A stretch of 64,000 nt of DNA from Blautia sp. (GTDB taxonomy: Bacteria > Bacillota > Clostridia > Lachnospirales > Lachnospiraceae), in assembly GCA_017463155.1 (NCBI GenBank), contig JAFTPT010000020.1, positions 107,448-171,447 on the forward strand, in the 5' to 3' direction. Below are positions 7,880-15,545 of the stretch, piece after piece. The notes under the pieces were generated by a model. That model made no database searches. It was not told where the DNA came from and was given only the letters and a program-made list of their open reading frames with translations. The position numbers and the translations under genes were made by a program. The stretch's first letter is position 1; every line of letters starts with the position of its first letter.

Positions 7880-8923
7880 TCACCTGACAACATACAAGAT
7901 TCCGACAGCCATTGCCGGAAGGACGCAGATCCCCCACGTGATAAGCCGTTTAATGCTTCTGTACCGCACAAGATCCAGGAGTCCGAAGCATCCCAGGATC
8001 AACGGCGCGATCATTACGCCGAGCGACGAGCAAAGGCAGGCGCCCATGACGGCCATGAGCAGATAGTACCACGGATAGGCAGGCTCTTTTTCGAGCATGA
8101 CGGTAAGGCCCAGATAGATCAGCACGGGCACTAGGATCGCCGCCAGCACGGCTTTTCCCTGCCAGAGACGGATCATCATCAGATTCAGCGCGTTTTTCTG
8201 CGTATAGCCCGAGAACCAGCCCATAACGGCCAATAACAGAAGAAAGATGCCCTGCGCCTCTCTCTTTCCCGGGAACAGCCTCTTTCCCAGCATATAAAGA
8301 AACAGATACGCAGCCGGCAGCAGTACCACGGGATAAAAGGTATGTGCCAGCACCGCCGGATGCATGCCGGCCGACAGCACACTGTTCATCGCGAGAAGCG
8401 TCGGATACTGCGCGTACACGTAGCGCTTCGGCAAAGTCTTGTAGGCAAGCCCTGTGTAGGGATCGATGTGAAAAACAGTATCTGTCTCAACCTCCCCTGC
8501 CGCCATGCCCACAAAAAAGCTGTCATCCGCGTCCACATTGCCGTAGTGAAAGACGATCACGACCTGAACAAGGATCAGGACGATCGCGGCCGCAAGGAAC
8601 AGGTTCTCTTTTGTAAGAAAGCTCTTCGTATGATGCGAAAGACCGGCCGCACCGCCGGATTTTTTAAGGTCCAGGATAAAGGTGCGGATCCCCCACAAAG
8701 CCACGGCCAGCATGATCCCTCCATAGATCCAGGAAAGGATATGCAAGGGGCCCTGCACAGCCGTAAACAAAAGCGTCAGCAGCCATGCAAGCGCATAGGA
8801 AAACAAAAGTCCTGCAAGCAGGCTGTCGCCAAACCGGTATTCTTTTTTTGCCGACAGTCCCCTCCCTGCCAGAACAGGGACGGCCAGCAGCCAGAAAAGC
8901 GCAAGCGCGCTCCGAATAACCAT
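7880..8923 (-). CDS. Membrane module A, N-terminal-half polytopic protein (DUF6077-like)
   Basis: This 347-residue hydrophobic protein has around nine spans. The start is the ATG at 8923 with AAGGAG 9 nt upstream; a TTG one codon earlier is also open. Key motif: DADDSFFVGMAAGEV in a loop after the early spans, then IDPYTG, shared with the 6036-7094 paralogue. It ends in a hydrophobic segment (MAVGILYVVR) where the next gene takes over. It follows the DUF362 gene by 27 nt and probably belongs to the same transcript. Function unknown; a membrane glycosyltransferase or polymer handler is a guess. Confidence 0.6.
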   Translation of the reverse strand: MVIRSALALFWLLAVPVLAGRGLSAKKEYRFGDSLLAGLLFSYALAWLLTLLFTAVQGPLHILSWIYGGIMLAVALWGIRTFILDLKKSGGAAGLSHHTKSFLTKENLFLAAAIVLILVQVVIVFHYGNVDADDSFFVGMAAGEVETDTVFHIDPYTGLAYKTLPKRYVYAQYPTLLAMNSVLSAGMHPAVLAHTFYPVVLLPAAYLFLYMLGKRLFPGKREAQGIFLLLLAVMGWFSGYTQKNALNLMMIRLWQGKAVLAAILVPVLIYLGLTVMLEKEPAYPWYYLLMAVMGACLCSSLGVMIAPLILGCFGLLDLVRYRSIKRLITWGICVLPAMAVGILYVVR

Positions 8924-8950
8924 CAAAGGCTTCTCCTTCAGGTATTTGTA

Positions 8951-10051
8951 TTAATCGTTTCGGTTTATATACTCTTTCAGGAATTCATAGATCTGCTGCT
9001 CCGTCGGCGGACAGCCCTCCACATGGTGCCGGAACAGACGTGTACAGTGACCGACGCCAAGCTGTCCTTCCTTTCCGCGGAAGCCCTGCCCGATGCAGAT
9101 CTTTTCGTTCAGGCGGTCCAGCAGTCCTTCCTGCCGCAGCATGTCAAGCGCAGGCAGCAGGTACCCGTAACAGGCGCTGCAGGATTCCACCTCTTCCACC
9201 TTGTCCTGCACCTCCACGACCTTCCGGGACAGCGGGATCTCGGAAGGCATCTTTTGTCCGATCACGCGGATGTCCGCCTTGTGAAGATCCGCGCATCCGA
9301 CACCCAGGCCTTCGGCGAGCGTTATATACGGAACTTCGGCCGTCTCATAGTGCATCAGATGACAGACATAGCTGTCGATCAGTACCGGGTCCCGGCCGGC
9401 CAGAATGCGGTTCATCACCACCGGATTTCCTCCGTCCTCAAAATCCAGATCGCCGCAGATGTTATCGACGACGATAAAATCCTGACGGATCGCGGTATTC
9501 AGGTGCGCGATGGGCTTGTGAAGCCCCATGGAATGAAAGCGTCTTTTTTCGCTGTTGGGGATCAGCCCCTTCATGTTCTTGAGCGCGCAGGTCACCCTGG
9601 TCTGGCAGTGTCCCTTGAGCACCGGAACGTTGATCAGAAAATCGATGTCCTGCACCTTCCGGCAGATGGACAGCTCCATGCCGGCGCAGTCCGTGCGTAT
9701 GCCTTTTTCCTTCTGCATATCATAGAACGGAACATCGTACCGTTCCGCCAGTCGGTCATAGCCGCATACGCGTACGGATGACGCAGTCTTTTCACCCACC
9801 CAGGAGCTTTCCAGCATACAGATCTTTGTAAAGCCGTTCTCCTGCAGGTATTCGATGATGCCGGCCACCACCTCCGGATGGGTCGTAGCGCCGTTCGACG
9901 CCGGCGAGGCGGAGACGAGGTTCGGCTTGATGCCGATCCGGGTCTTTCTGTCCCCGATCAGCTCCGAAAGCCCGCACGCCGAAAGCAGCTCCTTTGTCAT
10001 CGAAAGGTATTCGGTTCCGCAGATAATATTGATCTGATTTTTATTCATCAT
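8951..10051 (-). CDS. DUF362 domain protein
   Basis: This 366-residue protein has the typical DUF362 opening: IGIKPNLV, then THPEVVAGIIEYLQENGF and the mid-protein LINVPVLKGHCQTRVTCALKNMKGL. Many relatives carry a ferredoxin tail; here only a short Cys pair (SCSACYG, near residue 290) is seen and no full 4Fe-4S motif. DUF362 function is not firmly established; some members are linked to iron-sulfur or cell-wall contexts. It leads the operon that continues into the paired membrane modules. The start at 10051 has only a weak AGAGG ribosome site; the promoter is at 10096-10125. Confidence 0.75.
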   Translation of the reverse strand: MMNKNQINIICGTEYLSMTKELLSACGLSELIGDRKTRIGIKPNLVSASPASNGATTHPEVVAGIIEYLQENGFTKICMLESSWVGEKTASSVRVCGYDRLAERYDVPFYDMQKEKGIRTDCAGMELSICRKVQDIDFLINVPVLKGHCQTRVTCALKNMKGLIPNSEKRRFHSMGLHKPIAHLNTAIRQDFIVVDNICGDLDFEDGGNPVVMNRILAGRDPVLIDSYVCHLMHYETAEVPYITLAEGLGVGCADLHKADIRVIGQKMPSEIPLSRKVVEVQDKVEEVESCSACYGYLLPALDMLRQEGLLDRLNEKICIGQGFRGKEGQLGVGHCTRLFRHHVEGCPPTEQQIYEFLKEYINRND

Positions 10052-10095
10052 AAACAGCAGCCTCTGTAAGAGAATTTGTTTTGCATACCGCTCCT

Positions 10096-10125
10096 ATTCT
10101 ACCATAAAAGCACATATTTCCTCAA
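10096..10125 (-). promoter_or_regulatory. Promoter of the DUF362/membrane-module operon
   Basis: TTGAGG, 18 nt, TAGAAT on the minus strand, with TGG directly before the -10 box (extended -10). Confidence 0.55.
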
Positions 10126-10154
10126 CCATTACTTCAGAAGGGTCCCTTCCCCGA

Positions 10155-10183
10155 GAGAAGAAAAAAGAGCCGAATCGGCTCTT
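10155..10183 (-). terminator. Minus-strand terminator-like hairpin in the divergent intergenic region
   Basis: AAGAGCCGA/TCGGCTCTT (10165-10183) is a 9-bp inverted repeat with one loop base as written. Its minus-strand RNA continues into U6-CUUCU. It lies upstream of both flanking genes, so it would end a short minus-strand RNA starting inside the hydrolase leader. It coincides with the TAA at 10182-10184 of a minus-strand open frame. Confidence 0.5.
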
Positions 10184-10258
10184 ATTCCGGAAAGTGTTTT
10201 GTCAGGCGCGGACGCCAAGAATGGAAAGCATGACACAAAAAGACTCCATTTGCAAGCA

Positions 10259-10288
10259 TTGACATGGGATAGCCGGACAGGATAAAAT
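10259..10288 (+). promoter_or_regulatory. Promoter of the alpha/beta hydrolase gene
   Basis: A perfect TTGACA (10259-10264), 18 nt, then TAAAAT (10283-10288), placing the start of transcription near 10295 and giving a leader of about 60 nt. Confidence 0.7.
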
Positions 10289-10315
10289 GATCCTGCAGAT
10301 TGATTCTTTGACGAG

Positions 10316-10349
10316 TGCTCCTTGAAGGGCGTTCGTGAAGAAAGGAGCA
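10316..10349 (+). promoter_or_regulatory. Hairpin sequestering the ribosome-binding site of the hydrolase gene
   Basis: TGCTCCTT (10316-10323) is complementary to AAGGAGCA (10342-10349), which contains the Shine-Dalgarno sequence of the ATG at 10354. The loop is 18 nt. Such pairing would occlude the ribosome site, suggesting translational control. Confidence 0.5.
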
Positions 10350-10353
10350 TGAC

Positions 10354-11277
10354 ATGAAGATCAAAAAGAAGATCGTAATCCCGGCCGTCCTTTCGGCAGG
10401 CTCTGTCGCCGCAGCCGGCGGTCTCAGCGCTTACCTGGCCTCCTTCGTCGCCCATGGAAAAAGGCAGACCCTCGAAGAAGCCTGTGAATGGCAGAAAAGC
10501 CAGTACGACCTCTCCTTCTATGAGGATCTCGGTAAGTCCGACTACACCGTCGACAGCTACGACGGATACACCCTGCACGTACAGCTTTGCAGGAACCCGG
10601 CCGGCGGCCGCAAATATGTGATCATCTCCCACGGCTACACGGATAACCGGTACGGCGCAGTCAAATACATGCGCACCTATCTGGAAGCCGGTTATCACTG
10701 CATCATCTACGATCTCCGCGGCCATGGTCTCAACGAGCCCGACTACTGCACCTACTCGGTCCGGGAAGCCCAGGATCTGTACACGCTGATCCAGGATACC
10801 CGTGCACGGTACGGACTGGATATCCTCCTCGGTCTTCACGGGGAATCCCTGGGCGGAGCCACCACCTGCGCGGTTCTCAAATATGAGCAGAACCTTGCCT
10901 TTGCGGTCTCCGACTGCGGCTTTGCCGATATCTCCAACGTGCTGAAGGTGGCCATGAAACGGATGCATGTGCCTGGCTTCATGCTCTACCCAACGAGCGG
11001 GATGTCCAGACTTCTATACGGCTTTACCTACCGCGAAATGCAGCCCGTCAAGGCCATCGAAGGAAACAGGGTCCCTGTTCTTTTCCTCCATGGTGAGGAA
11101 GACCATTTTATCGTGCCGGACAACAGCCGGCGGCTGCAGGAAAAAACAGCCGGATACAGCGAGCTGCATCTGATCCCCGGGGCCGGACATGCCAAGTCCG
11201 TGCTGACGGAACCGCAGCTGTACGATACGTATGTAAAGAATTTTCTTTCGCGTGTCGAGAACGGAACCCTTGCATAG
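10354..11277 (+). CDS. Membrane-anchored or secreted alpha/beta hydrolase
   Basis: This 307-residue protein has a basic start followed by a hydrophobic Ala/Gly-rich segment (residues ~7-30), a signal anchor or signal peptide. The alpha/beta hydrolase core shows the oxyanion-region HGYTDNRYG, the nucleophile elbow GESLGG (Ser near residue 167), a late HGEEDHFIV (acid Asp) and GAGHAKS (catalytic His). The triad is therefore complete. Similar Firmicute proteins are annotated as lysophospholipase-like esterases; the substrate is unknown. It is monocistronic with a strong promoter and an occluded ribosome site. Confidence 0.88.
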   Translation: MKIKKKIVIPAVLSAGSVAAAGGLSAYLASFVAHGKRQTLEEACEWQKSQYDLSFYEDLGKSDYTVDSYDGYTLHVQLCRNPAGGRKYVIISHGYTDNRYGAVKYMRTYLEAGYHCIIYDLRGHGLNEPDYCTYSVREAQDLYTLIQDTRARYGLDILLGLHGESLGGATTCAVLKYEQNLAFAVSDCGFADISNVLKVAMKRMHVPGFMLYPTSGMSRLLYGFTYREMQPVKAIEGNRVPVLFLHGEEDHFIVPDNSRRLQEKTAGYSELHLIPGAGHAKSVLTEPQLYDTYVKNFLSRVENGTLA

Positions 11278-11281
11278 GCAC

Positions 11282-11303
11282 AGTACGGAATACTATCCTA
11301 TGA
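11282..11303 (+). repeat. 22-nt dispersed motif, copy 1
   Basis: This 22-nt sequence matches 41070-41091 with only two mismatches, in the same orientation. Both copies sit just after a plus-strand gene and just before a terminator hairpin in a convergent intergenic gap. It contains the short palindrome AGTAC-GGA-ATACT. Confidence 0.5.
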
Positions 11304-11307
11304 AACG

Positions 11308-11372
11308 AAAAAAGCACCCGCTTTGTCTGCTCTCCTTCTTTCGAAGACAGGACAGTCTGGCTGGTGCTTTTT
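11308..11372. terminator. Bidirectional terminator between convergent genes
   Basis: AAAAAAGCACC (11308-11318) pairs with GGTGCTTTTT (11363-11372) across a loop that contains further self-complementary sequence. A-run and T-run flanks suit termination in both directions. Confidence 0.6.
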
Positions 11373-11391
11373 CTTTCAGATCCATTTTTCT

Positions 11392-11883
11392 TTATTCAGC
11401 CGCCTCTTCCTCCATCGGCTGCGGGTCGGATACAACGACCTTGTGGTCATACCATTTTCCCTTGGTTCCGATCAGGGCAAGGTCAAATTCCTCGTCGAGA
11501 GCCGGAACCGGAACATCAAACCCATAGACCTCTTCGGTCATCCCGTCACTGTAGGTGACCGGGTCCGTAGTCGGCTCAAGGAGTTCGGCGCCTTCCTTTT
11601 TGGCGTCCTCCGCCAGGCCGCAGAACAGGTTTACGATACTCTTGGATACCAGGGTGATATGGAGAGTCATCTCTCCGTCCTTCACCGTCAGGATCCCGCG
11701 GCCGTCGCACGTTTCATTGACATGGAACATCGAGCTGTCAGTCTCGAACACGGCCGAGTAGGTTCCGTCCTCAAGGACCGTCCCGGTGGTTTCCTCAGCT
11801 TTTTTTTCCTCCGCCATTACCGGCAGGCAGAAAAGAAAAGCCGCAAGCAAAGCCGCCATGGCGGCTGTCATGATCTTCTTCAT
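11392..11883 (-). CDS. Small secreted protein of the CbiK operon (iron-transport-associated-domain-like)
   Basis: The 163-residue form starts at the ATG at 11883, preceded by GGAGGG 9 nt upstream; an upstream in-frame extension lacks a ribosome site. It opens with a signal peptide (MKKIMTAAMAALLAAFLF... cleavage near VMA-EE). The mature part has GTYSAVFETDS, LTVKDGEMTLHI and a late FDVPVPALDEEFD...KWYDHKVVV, a pattern I associate with beta-sandwich proteins encoded next to metal and B12 uptake genes. It lies downstream of the CbiK gene, separated by an attenuator-like hairpin, and is presumably under the same cobalamin riboswitch. Ligand unknown. Confidence 0.6.
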   Translation of the reverse strand: MKKIMTAAMAALLAAFLFCLPVMAEEKKAEETTGTVLEDGTYSAVFETDSSMFHVNETCDGRGILTVKDGEMTLHITLVSKSIVNLFCGLAEDAKKEGAELLEPTTDPVTYSDGMTEEVYGFDVPVPALDEEFDLALIGTKGKWYDHKVVVSDPQPMEEEAAE

Positions 11884-11905
11884 TCTTTCGTTCCCTCCGA
11901 TCTTT

Positions 11906-11945
11906 AAAAGGAGCCGGCAGCATGCTTTTGGCTGCCGCCGGCTCC
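11906..11945 (-). terminator. Intercistronic attenuator between cbiK-like and downstream gene
   Basis: GGAGCCGGC (11910-11918) pairs with GCCGGCTCC (11937-11945), with an inner GC/GC stem. On the minus strand it is followed by UUUU. It probably reduces expression of the downstream secreted protein relative to the chelatase. Confidence 0.6.
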
Positions 11946-11985
11946 GGATCATCTCATGCAAAGCAGCAAGATGATATCATTGTTC

Positions 11986-13197
11986 TTATTCTGCGCTCAG
12001 GGAGTCGATAGCGGCCTGGGTATGAGCAACATACAGATCCTCGACAGCCGGGATACGGCCAAGGCCTTCGATCTGTGTGGTCACTTCAAGACCGGCTGCA
12101 GTGAACATGCTCAGCCAGGAATCCTCATCCTCACCGGCCATATCGTTGTTGGCGTGATCACCGGCAACGACCATCAGCGGGCGAAGGATAACCTTCTGGA
12201 ATCCGGCTTCCTGAACAGCTGCGATCACGTTGTCGCAGGCGGTCTCTTCCGGCTCGCCCTCGACGGTGCCGATAAAGACGTTCTTGTAACCAAGCTCGTT
12301 CATCTGGGTCTGCATCTGGTTGTAGGTTACGTTAGCGGTATGGGAAGTGCCGTGGCCCATGAATACGAATGCGACGGAATCATCCGCGGCTGCATCGGTG
12401 GTCTCATAGCCGGCGATCTCAAGAGCAGATGCGACAACAGCTTCTGCGACAGCCTTCTTGTCATCGTTGATGACGGTTGCGTCTTCACCGACCTCACCAA
12501 GGAGCGGCTCTGCGACAACAACGTTTTCAAAGTTGTCCGCATACTCTTCGAGAGTTGCGCACATTTCATCGTACTCGGCGCCATGCATCAGATGGGTCGG
12601 CTGCACGATCAGATTCTTGACGCCGTTGGCAACAGCGCGGTCAAGAGCCTGGGTCATGTTGTCGATGACTTCGCCGTCTCTGGCCTGTACATGGTTGATG
12701 ATGATCTGAGCAGTGAAGGCTCTGCGTACGGCATAGTCCGGGAAAGCAGCTTCCAGCGCATCCTCGATGCCCTTGATATCGGTAGCACGGCTCTCATTGA
12801 AAGAGGTACCGAAGCTCACGACCAGCAGCTCGTTCTCGCCGATCTCGTCGCCGTTGCGGGGATCATCCTCGGAAGCATCGCCGGTATCTCTTCCGAAATA
12901 ATCCGGATCAGCGTCTTCGCCTTCGACCAGTTCCTTCTGCTCGTCGGTCAGAGCATCCCAGCCGGCCTTGGCGGCTTCGATCTGTGCATCGGTCTCGTCG
13001 GTGCGTTCCTGTACATAGATCGCATCGATCAGTGCGGCTACTTCGTCAGCGGCTGCCTGGTCATCACCGGCTGCCTCTTCGGTAACTTCTTCGGTTGCTT
13101 CTTCTGCTTCCTCAGCGAAGGTGCAGACATTGCCCATGGCCAGAAGGGTCGTCATGGTAAGTCCAAGTGCGAGTGCTTTTACTACTCTGTTCTTCAT
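11986..13197 (-). CDS. cbiK: Secreted CbiK-like sirohydrochlorin cobaltochelatase
   Basis: This 403-residue protein has a signal peptide (cleavage near TFA-EE), an acidic linker, and a helical segment of about 45 residues (VAALIDAIYVQERTDETDA, DALTDEQKELV) typical of Firmicute surface proteins. The CbiK domain follows (residues ~120-400): LLVVSFGTSFNESR at its start, the metal-binding region FMGHGTSHTANVTY, and LRPLMVVAGDHANNDMAG near the end. CbiK inserts cobalt into sirohydrochlorin in the anaerobic B12 pathway, normally in the cytoplasm. Export suggests cobalt binding or delivery, as proposed for periplasmic CbiKP of Desulfovibrio. It is controlled by the upstream cobalamin riboswitch. Confidence 0.85.
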   Translation of the reverse strand: MKNRVVKALALGLTMTTLLAMGNVCTFAEEAEEATEEVTEEAAGDDQAAADEVAALIDAIYVQERTDETDAQIEAAKAGWDALTDEQKELVEGEDADPDYFGRDTGDASEDDPRNGDEIGENELLVVSFGTSFNESRATDIKGIEDALEAAFPDYAVRRAFTAQIIINHVQARDGEVIDNMTQALDRAVANGVKNLIVQPTHLMHGAEYDEMCATLEEYADNFENVVVAEPLLGEVGEDATVINDDKKAVAEAVVASALEIAGYETTDAAADDSVAFVFMGHGTSHTANVTYNQMQTQMNELGYKNVFIGTVEGEPEETACDNVIAAVQEAGFQKVILRPLMVVAGDHANNDMAGEDEDSWLSMFTAAGLEVTTQIEGLGRIPAVEDLYVAHTQAAIDSLSAE

Positions 13198-13289
13198 GTT
13201 ACATCCTCCTAAAAAAAATAGATCTATACCAGGGCCTCATGGCCTTAAGTATCCGTAAGCCCTAAGAGAAAGAGATCATGATGTGAAAC

Positions 13290-13340
13290 AAAAAACGCCG
13301 CTTTGCAAGGCAAAGAGACGTCAGACTTCCGTAATCGGCG
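13290..13340 (-). terminator. Expression-platform terminator of the cbiK cobalamin riboswitch
   Basis: On the minus strand CGCCG and CGGCG enclose an inner CTTTGC-CTT-GCAAAG stem, followed directly by U6. It lies between the aptamer and the cbiK start and fits B12-dependent premature termination. Confidence 0.75.
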
Positions 13341-13387
13341 GCACGATCAGTTTCTCGTGATCTGGGGGGCTCTCCCCTGTACCAATC

Positions 13388-13553
13388 CATCAGGCAGGTT
13401 TCCTGGCTCGCAGATCGATGCGGCATATGCGCCTTCCCGGTTTCCCAGTGACATTCATGCAAATGCTGCTCCCTGCATACAGTGACGAGTTCGCGCAGGC
13501 CTTACACCTGCTTCCCTATTATCCCGCGGAACGATTCCGCAGGCACCTGATGC
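13388..13553 (-). ncRNA. Cobalamin riboswitch (aptamer) upstream of the cbiK operon
   Basis: The minus strand carries the conserved cobalamin aptamer blocks: an AATAGGGAAGCAGGTG-like core, the CACTG box, and the 3' GCGAGCCAGGAAACCTGCC box (B12-box-like). A 7-bp closing helix pairs CATCAGG with CCTGATG at the two ends. With the terminator at 13290-13340 it should shut off the secreted chelatase operon when adenosylcobalamin or a related corrinoid is abundant. Confidence 0.92.
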
Positions 13554-13563
13554 ACAAGTATGA

Positions 13564-13632
13564 AATTAGGATGTTCACCCGCAGGGATCGTTCCGGATCC
13601 GGCCGGAAAAACACTGCGGAAACATCCTAATT
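13564..13632 (-). other. Stable 69-nt hairpin at the 5' end of the cbiK leader
   Basis: A perfect 12-bp stem (AATTAGGATGTT at 13564-13575 with AACATCCTAATT at 13621-13632) encloses further pairs (GCAG/CTGC, TTCCGG/CCGGAA). It begins at the predicted transcription start and precedes the riboswitch. There is no U-run, so a 5'-end stabiliser is more likely than a terminator, although it could also insulate from his-operon read-through. Confidence 0.5.
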
Positions 13633-13661
13633 ATCTTATCATATCAATGAACGGATTGCAA
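13633..13661 (-). promoter_or_regulatory. Promoter of the riboswitch-cbiK operon
   Basis: TTGCAA, 17 nt, TAAGAT on the minus strand with a TGA extension before the -10. The inverted repeat GAACGG-ATTGCAA-CCGTTC (13650-13668) surrounds the -35 box and could be an operator or part of the his terminator. Confidence 0.6.
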
Positions 13662-13687
13662 CCGTTCTGTCATATTTCTATCCTTTT

Positions 13688-14941
13688 TTATCGCCGGGCA
13701 AGCTCGTCCGTGATCTCCTCCCAGGTCACGCCCTTCTCTACCATCAGTACCATCACATGGTACAGGAAATCGGAGATCTCATACTTGATCTCCTCCTTGT
13801 CCGGATTCTTGGCGGCGATGACGATCTCGGTACACTCCTCCCCGACCTTTTTGAGGATCTTGTCGATCCCCTTGTCAAAGAGATAGTTCGTGTAGGAGCC
13901 TTCCCGGGGATTGGCCTTCCGGTCCAGGATCACCTCGTACACGTCCTGCAGCACATGGGCGGTGTTCGTGTCGTGATATTCCTTCCGGAGGATCGGCCGG
14001 TAAAAGCAGCTCTTGTTCCCCGTGTGGCAGGCGGCCCCGATCTGGTCCACCTTTGCCAGGATCGTATCATTGTCGCAGTCGAGCCAGAGCTCCTTGACAT
14101 ACTGAAAATGCCCGGAGGTCAGTCCCTTGACCCACTGCTCCTTCCGGCTGCGGCTGTAATACGTCATCCGCCCCGTCCGGATCGTAGTCTCAAAGGCTTC
14201 CTTGTCCATGTAGGCCAGCATCAGCACCTCATCGGTCTTATAATCCTGCACGATCGCGGGGATCAGTCCCTTCTCATCGGTCTTCAGTTCGTCCCACGTA
14301 AAGGCGCTCACGATCTCCTCGATGGCGATGCCGGATTCCTTGCATGTATCCTTAAAGGCCATAAGATTTCTGTCAGGCGCATTTACAAAAGCACCCGTAA
14401 GGCCCGCGCATTTTTCCTCGGAAAGAAGGGATAACAGCATCTGCTCATCCGTCGTGTCCGTTTCCATGATCACGGTGTCACAGACCTCCTGGGTCAGCAG
14501 CTCGGGCCTGTCCGCAGGAAGAAGCAGCGCCGATCCGTAGGTCCGGATCTTTTCGCCGCAGGCAGAAAGTATTTCAGCGCCGGAGACGGCCGCGATGACC
14601 TTGTCCTTTCCGAATCTTCTGGACGCCTCCTCGAGAAGCACTGCCTGCTTTTCTTTTACGATATCCACGGCGACACAGGCGCAGCCGGCATACAGGAGCT
14701 TTTTGACATCCTCGAGCCTTTTGACGTGGCCGCGTCCCATGACCGGGATCTCGGCCGCCGCGCAGATCTCCTTGATCAAAAGGATCGCCGCGTCGCAGGA
14801 AGCATCGTCCGCCGCGTCATTGACGACCAGCAGCTCATCGGCCCCGTTCTCCCGGTACTGCTGTGCCAGCCGGATAACCGACGCATTGTCCGTACCGGCC
14901 GCACCGTCTACATGGATGCATGGGATCATTCGTCTGTTCAT
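13688..14941 (-). CDS. hisI: HisIE with an N-terminal degenerate HisA/HisF-like domain
   Basis: This 417-residue protein starts at the ATG at 14941 (AAAGGAG, 5 nt). Residues ~1-205 look like a HisF/HisA TIM barrel ([38 protein letters not shown]), but the catalytic Asp expected in IPCLDV is His, so this part is probably not a working cyclase. HisI follows ([33 protein letters not shown]) and then HisE ([12 protein letters not shown]). It hydrolyses phosphoribosyl-ATP and opens phosphoribosyl-AMP in histidine synthesis. It is the last gene of the his operon, 16 nt after hisB. Confidence 0.9.
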   Translation of the reverse strand: MNRRMIPCIHVDGAAGTDNASVIRLAQQYRENGADELLVVNDAADDASCDAAILLIKEICAAAEIPVMGRGHVKRLEDVKKLLYAGCACVAVDIVKEKQAVLLEEASRRFGKDKVIAAVSGAEILSACGEKIRTYGSALLLPADRPELLTQEVCDTVIMETDTTDEQMLLSLLSEEKCAGLTGAFVNAPDRNLMAFKDTCKESGIAIEEIVSAFTWDELKTDEKGLIPAIVQDYKTDEVLMLAYMDKEAFETTIRTGRMTYYSRSRKEQWVKGLTSGHFQYVKELWLDCDNDTILAKVDQIGAACHTGNKSCFYRPILRKEYHDTNTAHVLQDVYEVILDRKANPREGSYTNYLFDKGIDKILKKVGEECTEIVIAAKNPDKEEIKYEISDFLYHVMVLMVEKGVTWEEITDELARR

Positions 14942-14957
14942 GACTGCTCCTTTCCCG

Positions 14958-15545
14958 TCAGAGGCTTCCCTTGGTGGAAAGCACGCCGCTGATCCGTTCA
15001 TCGGTCCTGACCGCCATATCGAGGGCTTTTGCAAAGCTCTTGAACATGGCTTCCGCCATATGATGGCTGTTGCCTCCGTCCAGGATCTTCAGGTGCAGGT
15101 TCATGGCGGCGCTGTAGGAAACCGCGTAGAAGAACTCCCGAACCATCTCCGTGTGCATGCTTCCGATCATCTCGGTGCCGAACTCCGCCTGGTAACGGAA
15201 GTAGGGCCTGCCGCAAAGATCGAGCGCACAAAGGCACAGCACCTCGTCCATGGGCAGGATGCAGCTGCCGTAGCGGCAGATCCCGGCCTTGTCTCCCAGG
15301 GCTTCCCGGATGGCACTTCCCAGGACAATGCCGGTATCCTCGATCGTATGATGATCGTCAACCTGAAGATCTCCCTTTACCTGTACGGTCAGGTCGAACA
15401 GGCCATGGCGGGCAAATCCCTCCAGCATATGGTCAAAAAAGCCGATCCCCGTACTGATATCGCTTTTTCCCTGCCCGTCCAGGCAGATCGATACCAGGAT
15501 GTCCGTCTCTTTTGTTTTCCGGCTCAGGGTCGCTTCCCTTTTCAT
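14958..15545 (-). CDS. hisB: Imidazoleglycerol-phosphate dehydratase
   Basis: This 195-residue monofunctional HisB has the two metal-binding repeats [10 protein letters not shown] (residues ~63-72) and [10 protein letters not shown] (~158-167), plus GIGFFDHML near the N-terminus. It makes imidazole-acetol phosphate in histidine biosynthesis. Length is normal for the Gram-positive form without the phosphatase domain. Its start overlaps the end of hisD by 4 nt, indicating translational coupling. Confidence 0.97.
   Translation of the reverse strand: MKREATLSRKTKETDILVSICLDGQGKSDISTGIGFFDHMLEGFARHGLFDLTVQVKGDLQVDDHHTIEDTGIVLGSAIREALGDKAGICRYGSCILPMDEVLCLCALDLCGRPYFRYQAEFGTEMIGSMHTEMVREFFYAVSYSAAMNLHLKILDGGNSHHMAEAMFKSFAKALDMAVRTDERISGVLSTKGSL

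Noticed and set aside
7880-8923. Frameshift pseudogene explanation for the split membrane proteins
   Set aside because: Both paralogous pairs are split at the same point and each second half has its own ribosome site and start codon, so decay is unlikely.
8342-9781. 479-codon plus-strand open frame opposite the DUF362 gene
   Set aside because: Antisense shadow of DUF362 and a membrane gene, without family features or a ribosome site.
13650-13668. Intrinsic terminator of the his operon at the GAACGG/CCGTTC repeat
   Set aside because: Only 6 bp with a 7-nt loop and no U-run; it overlaps the -35 box of the cbiK promoter, so an operator or chance is more plausible.
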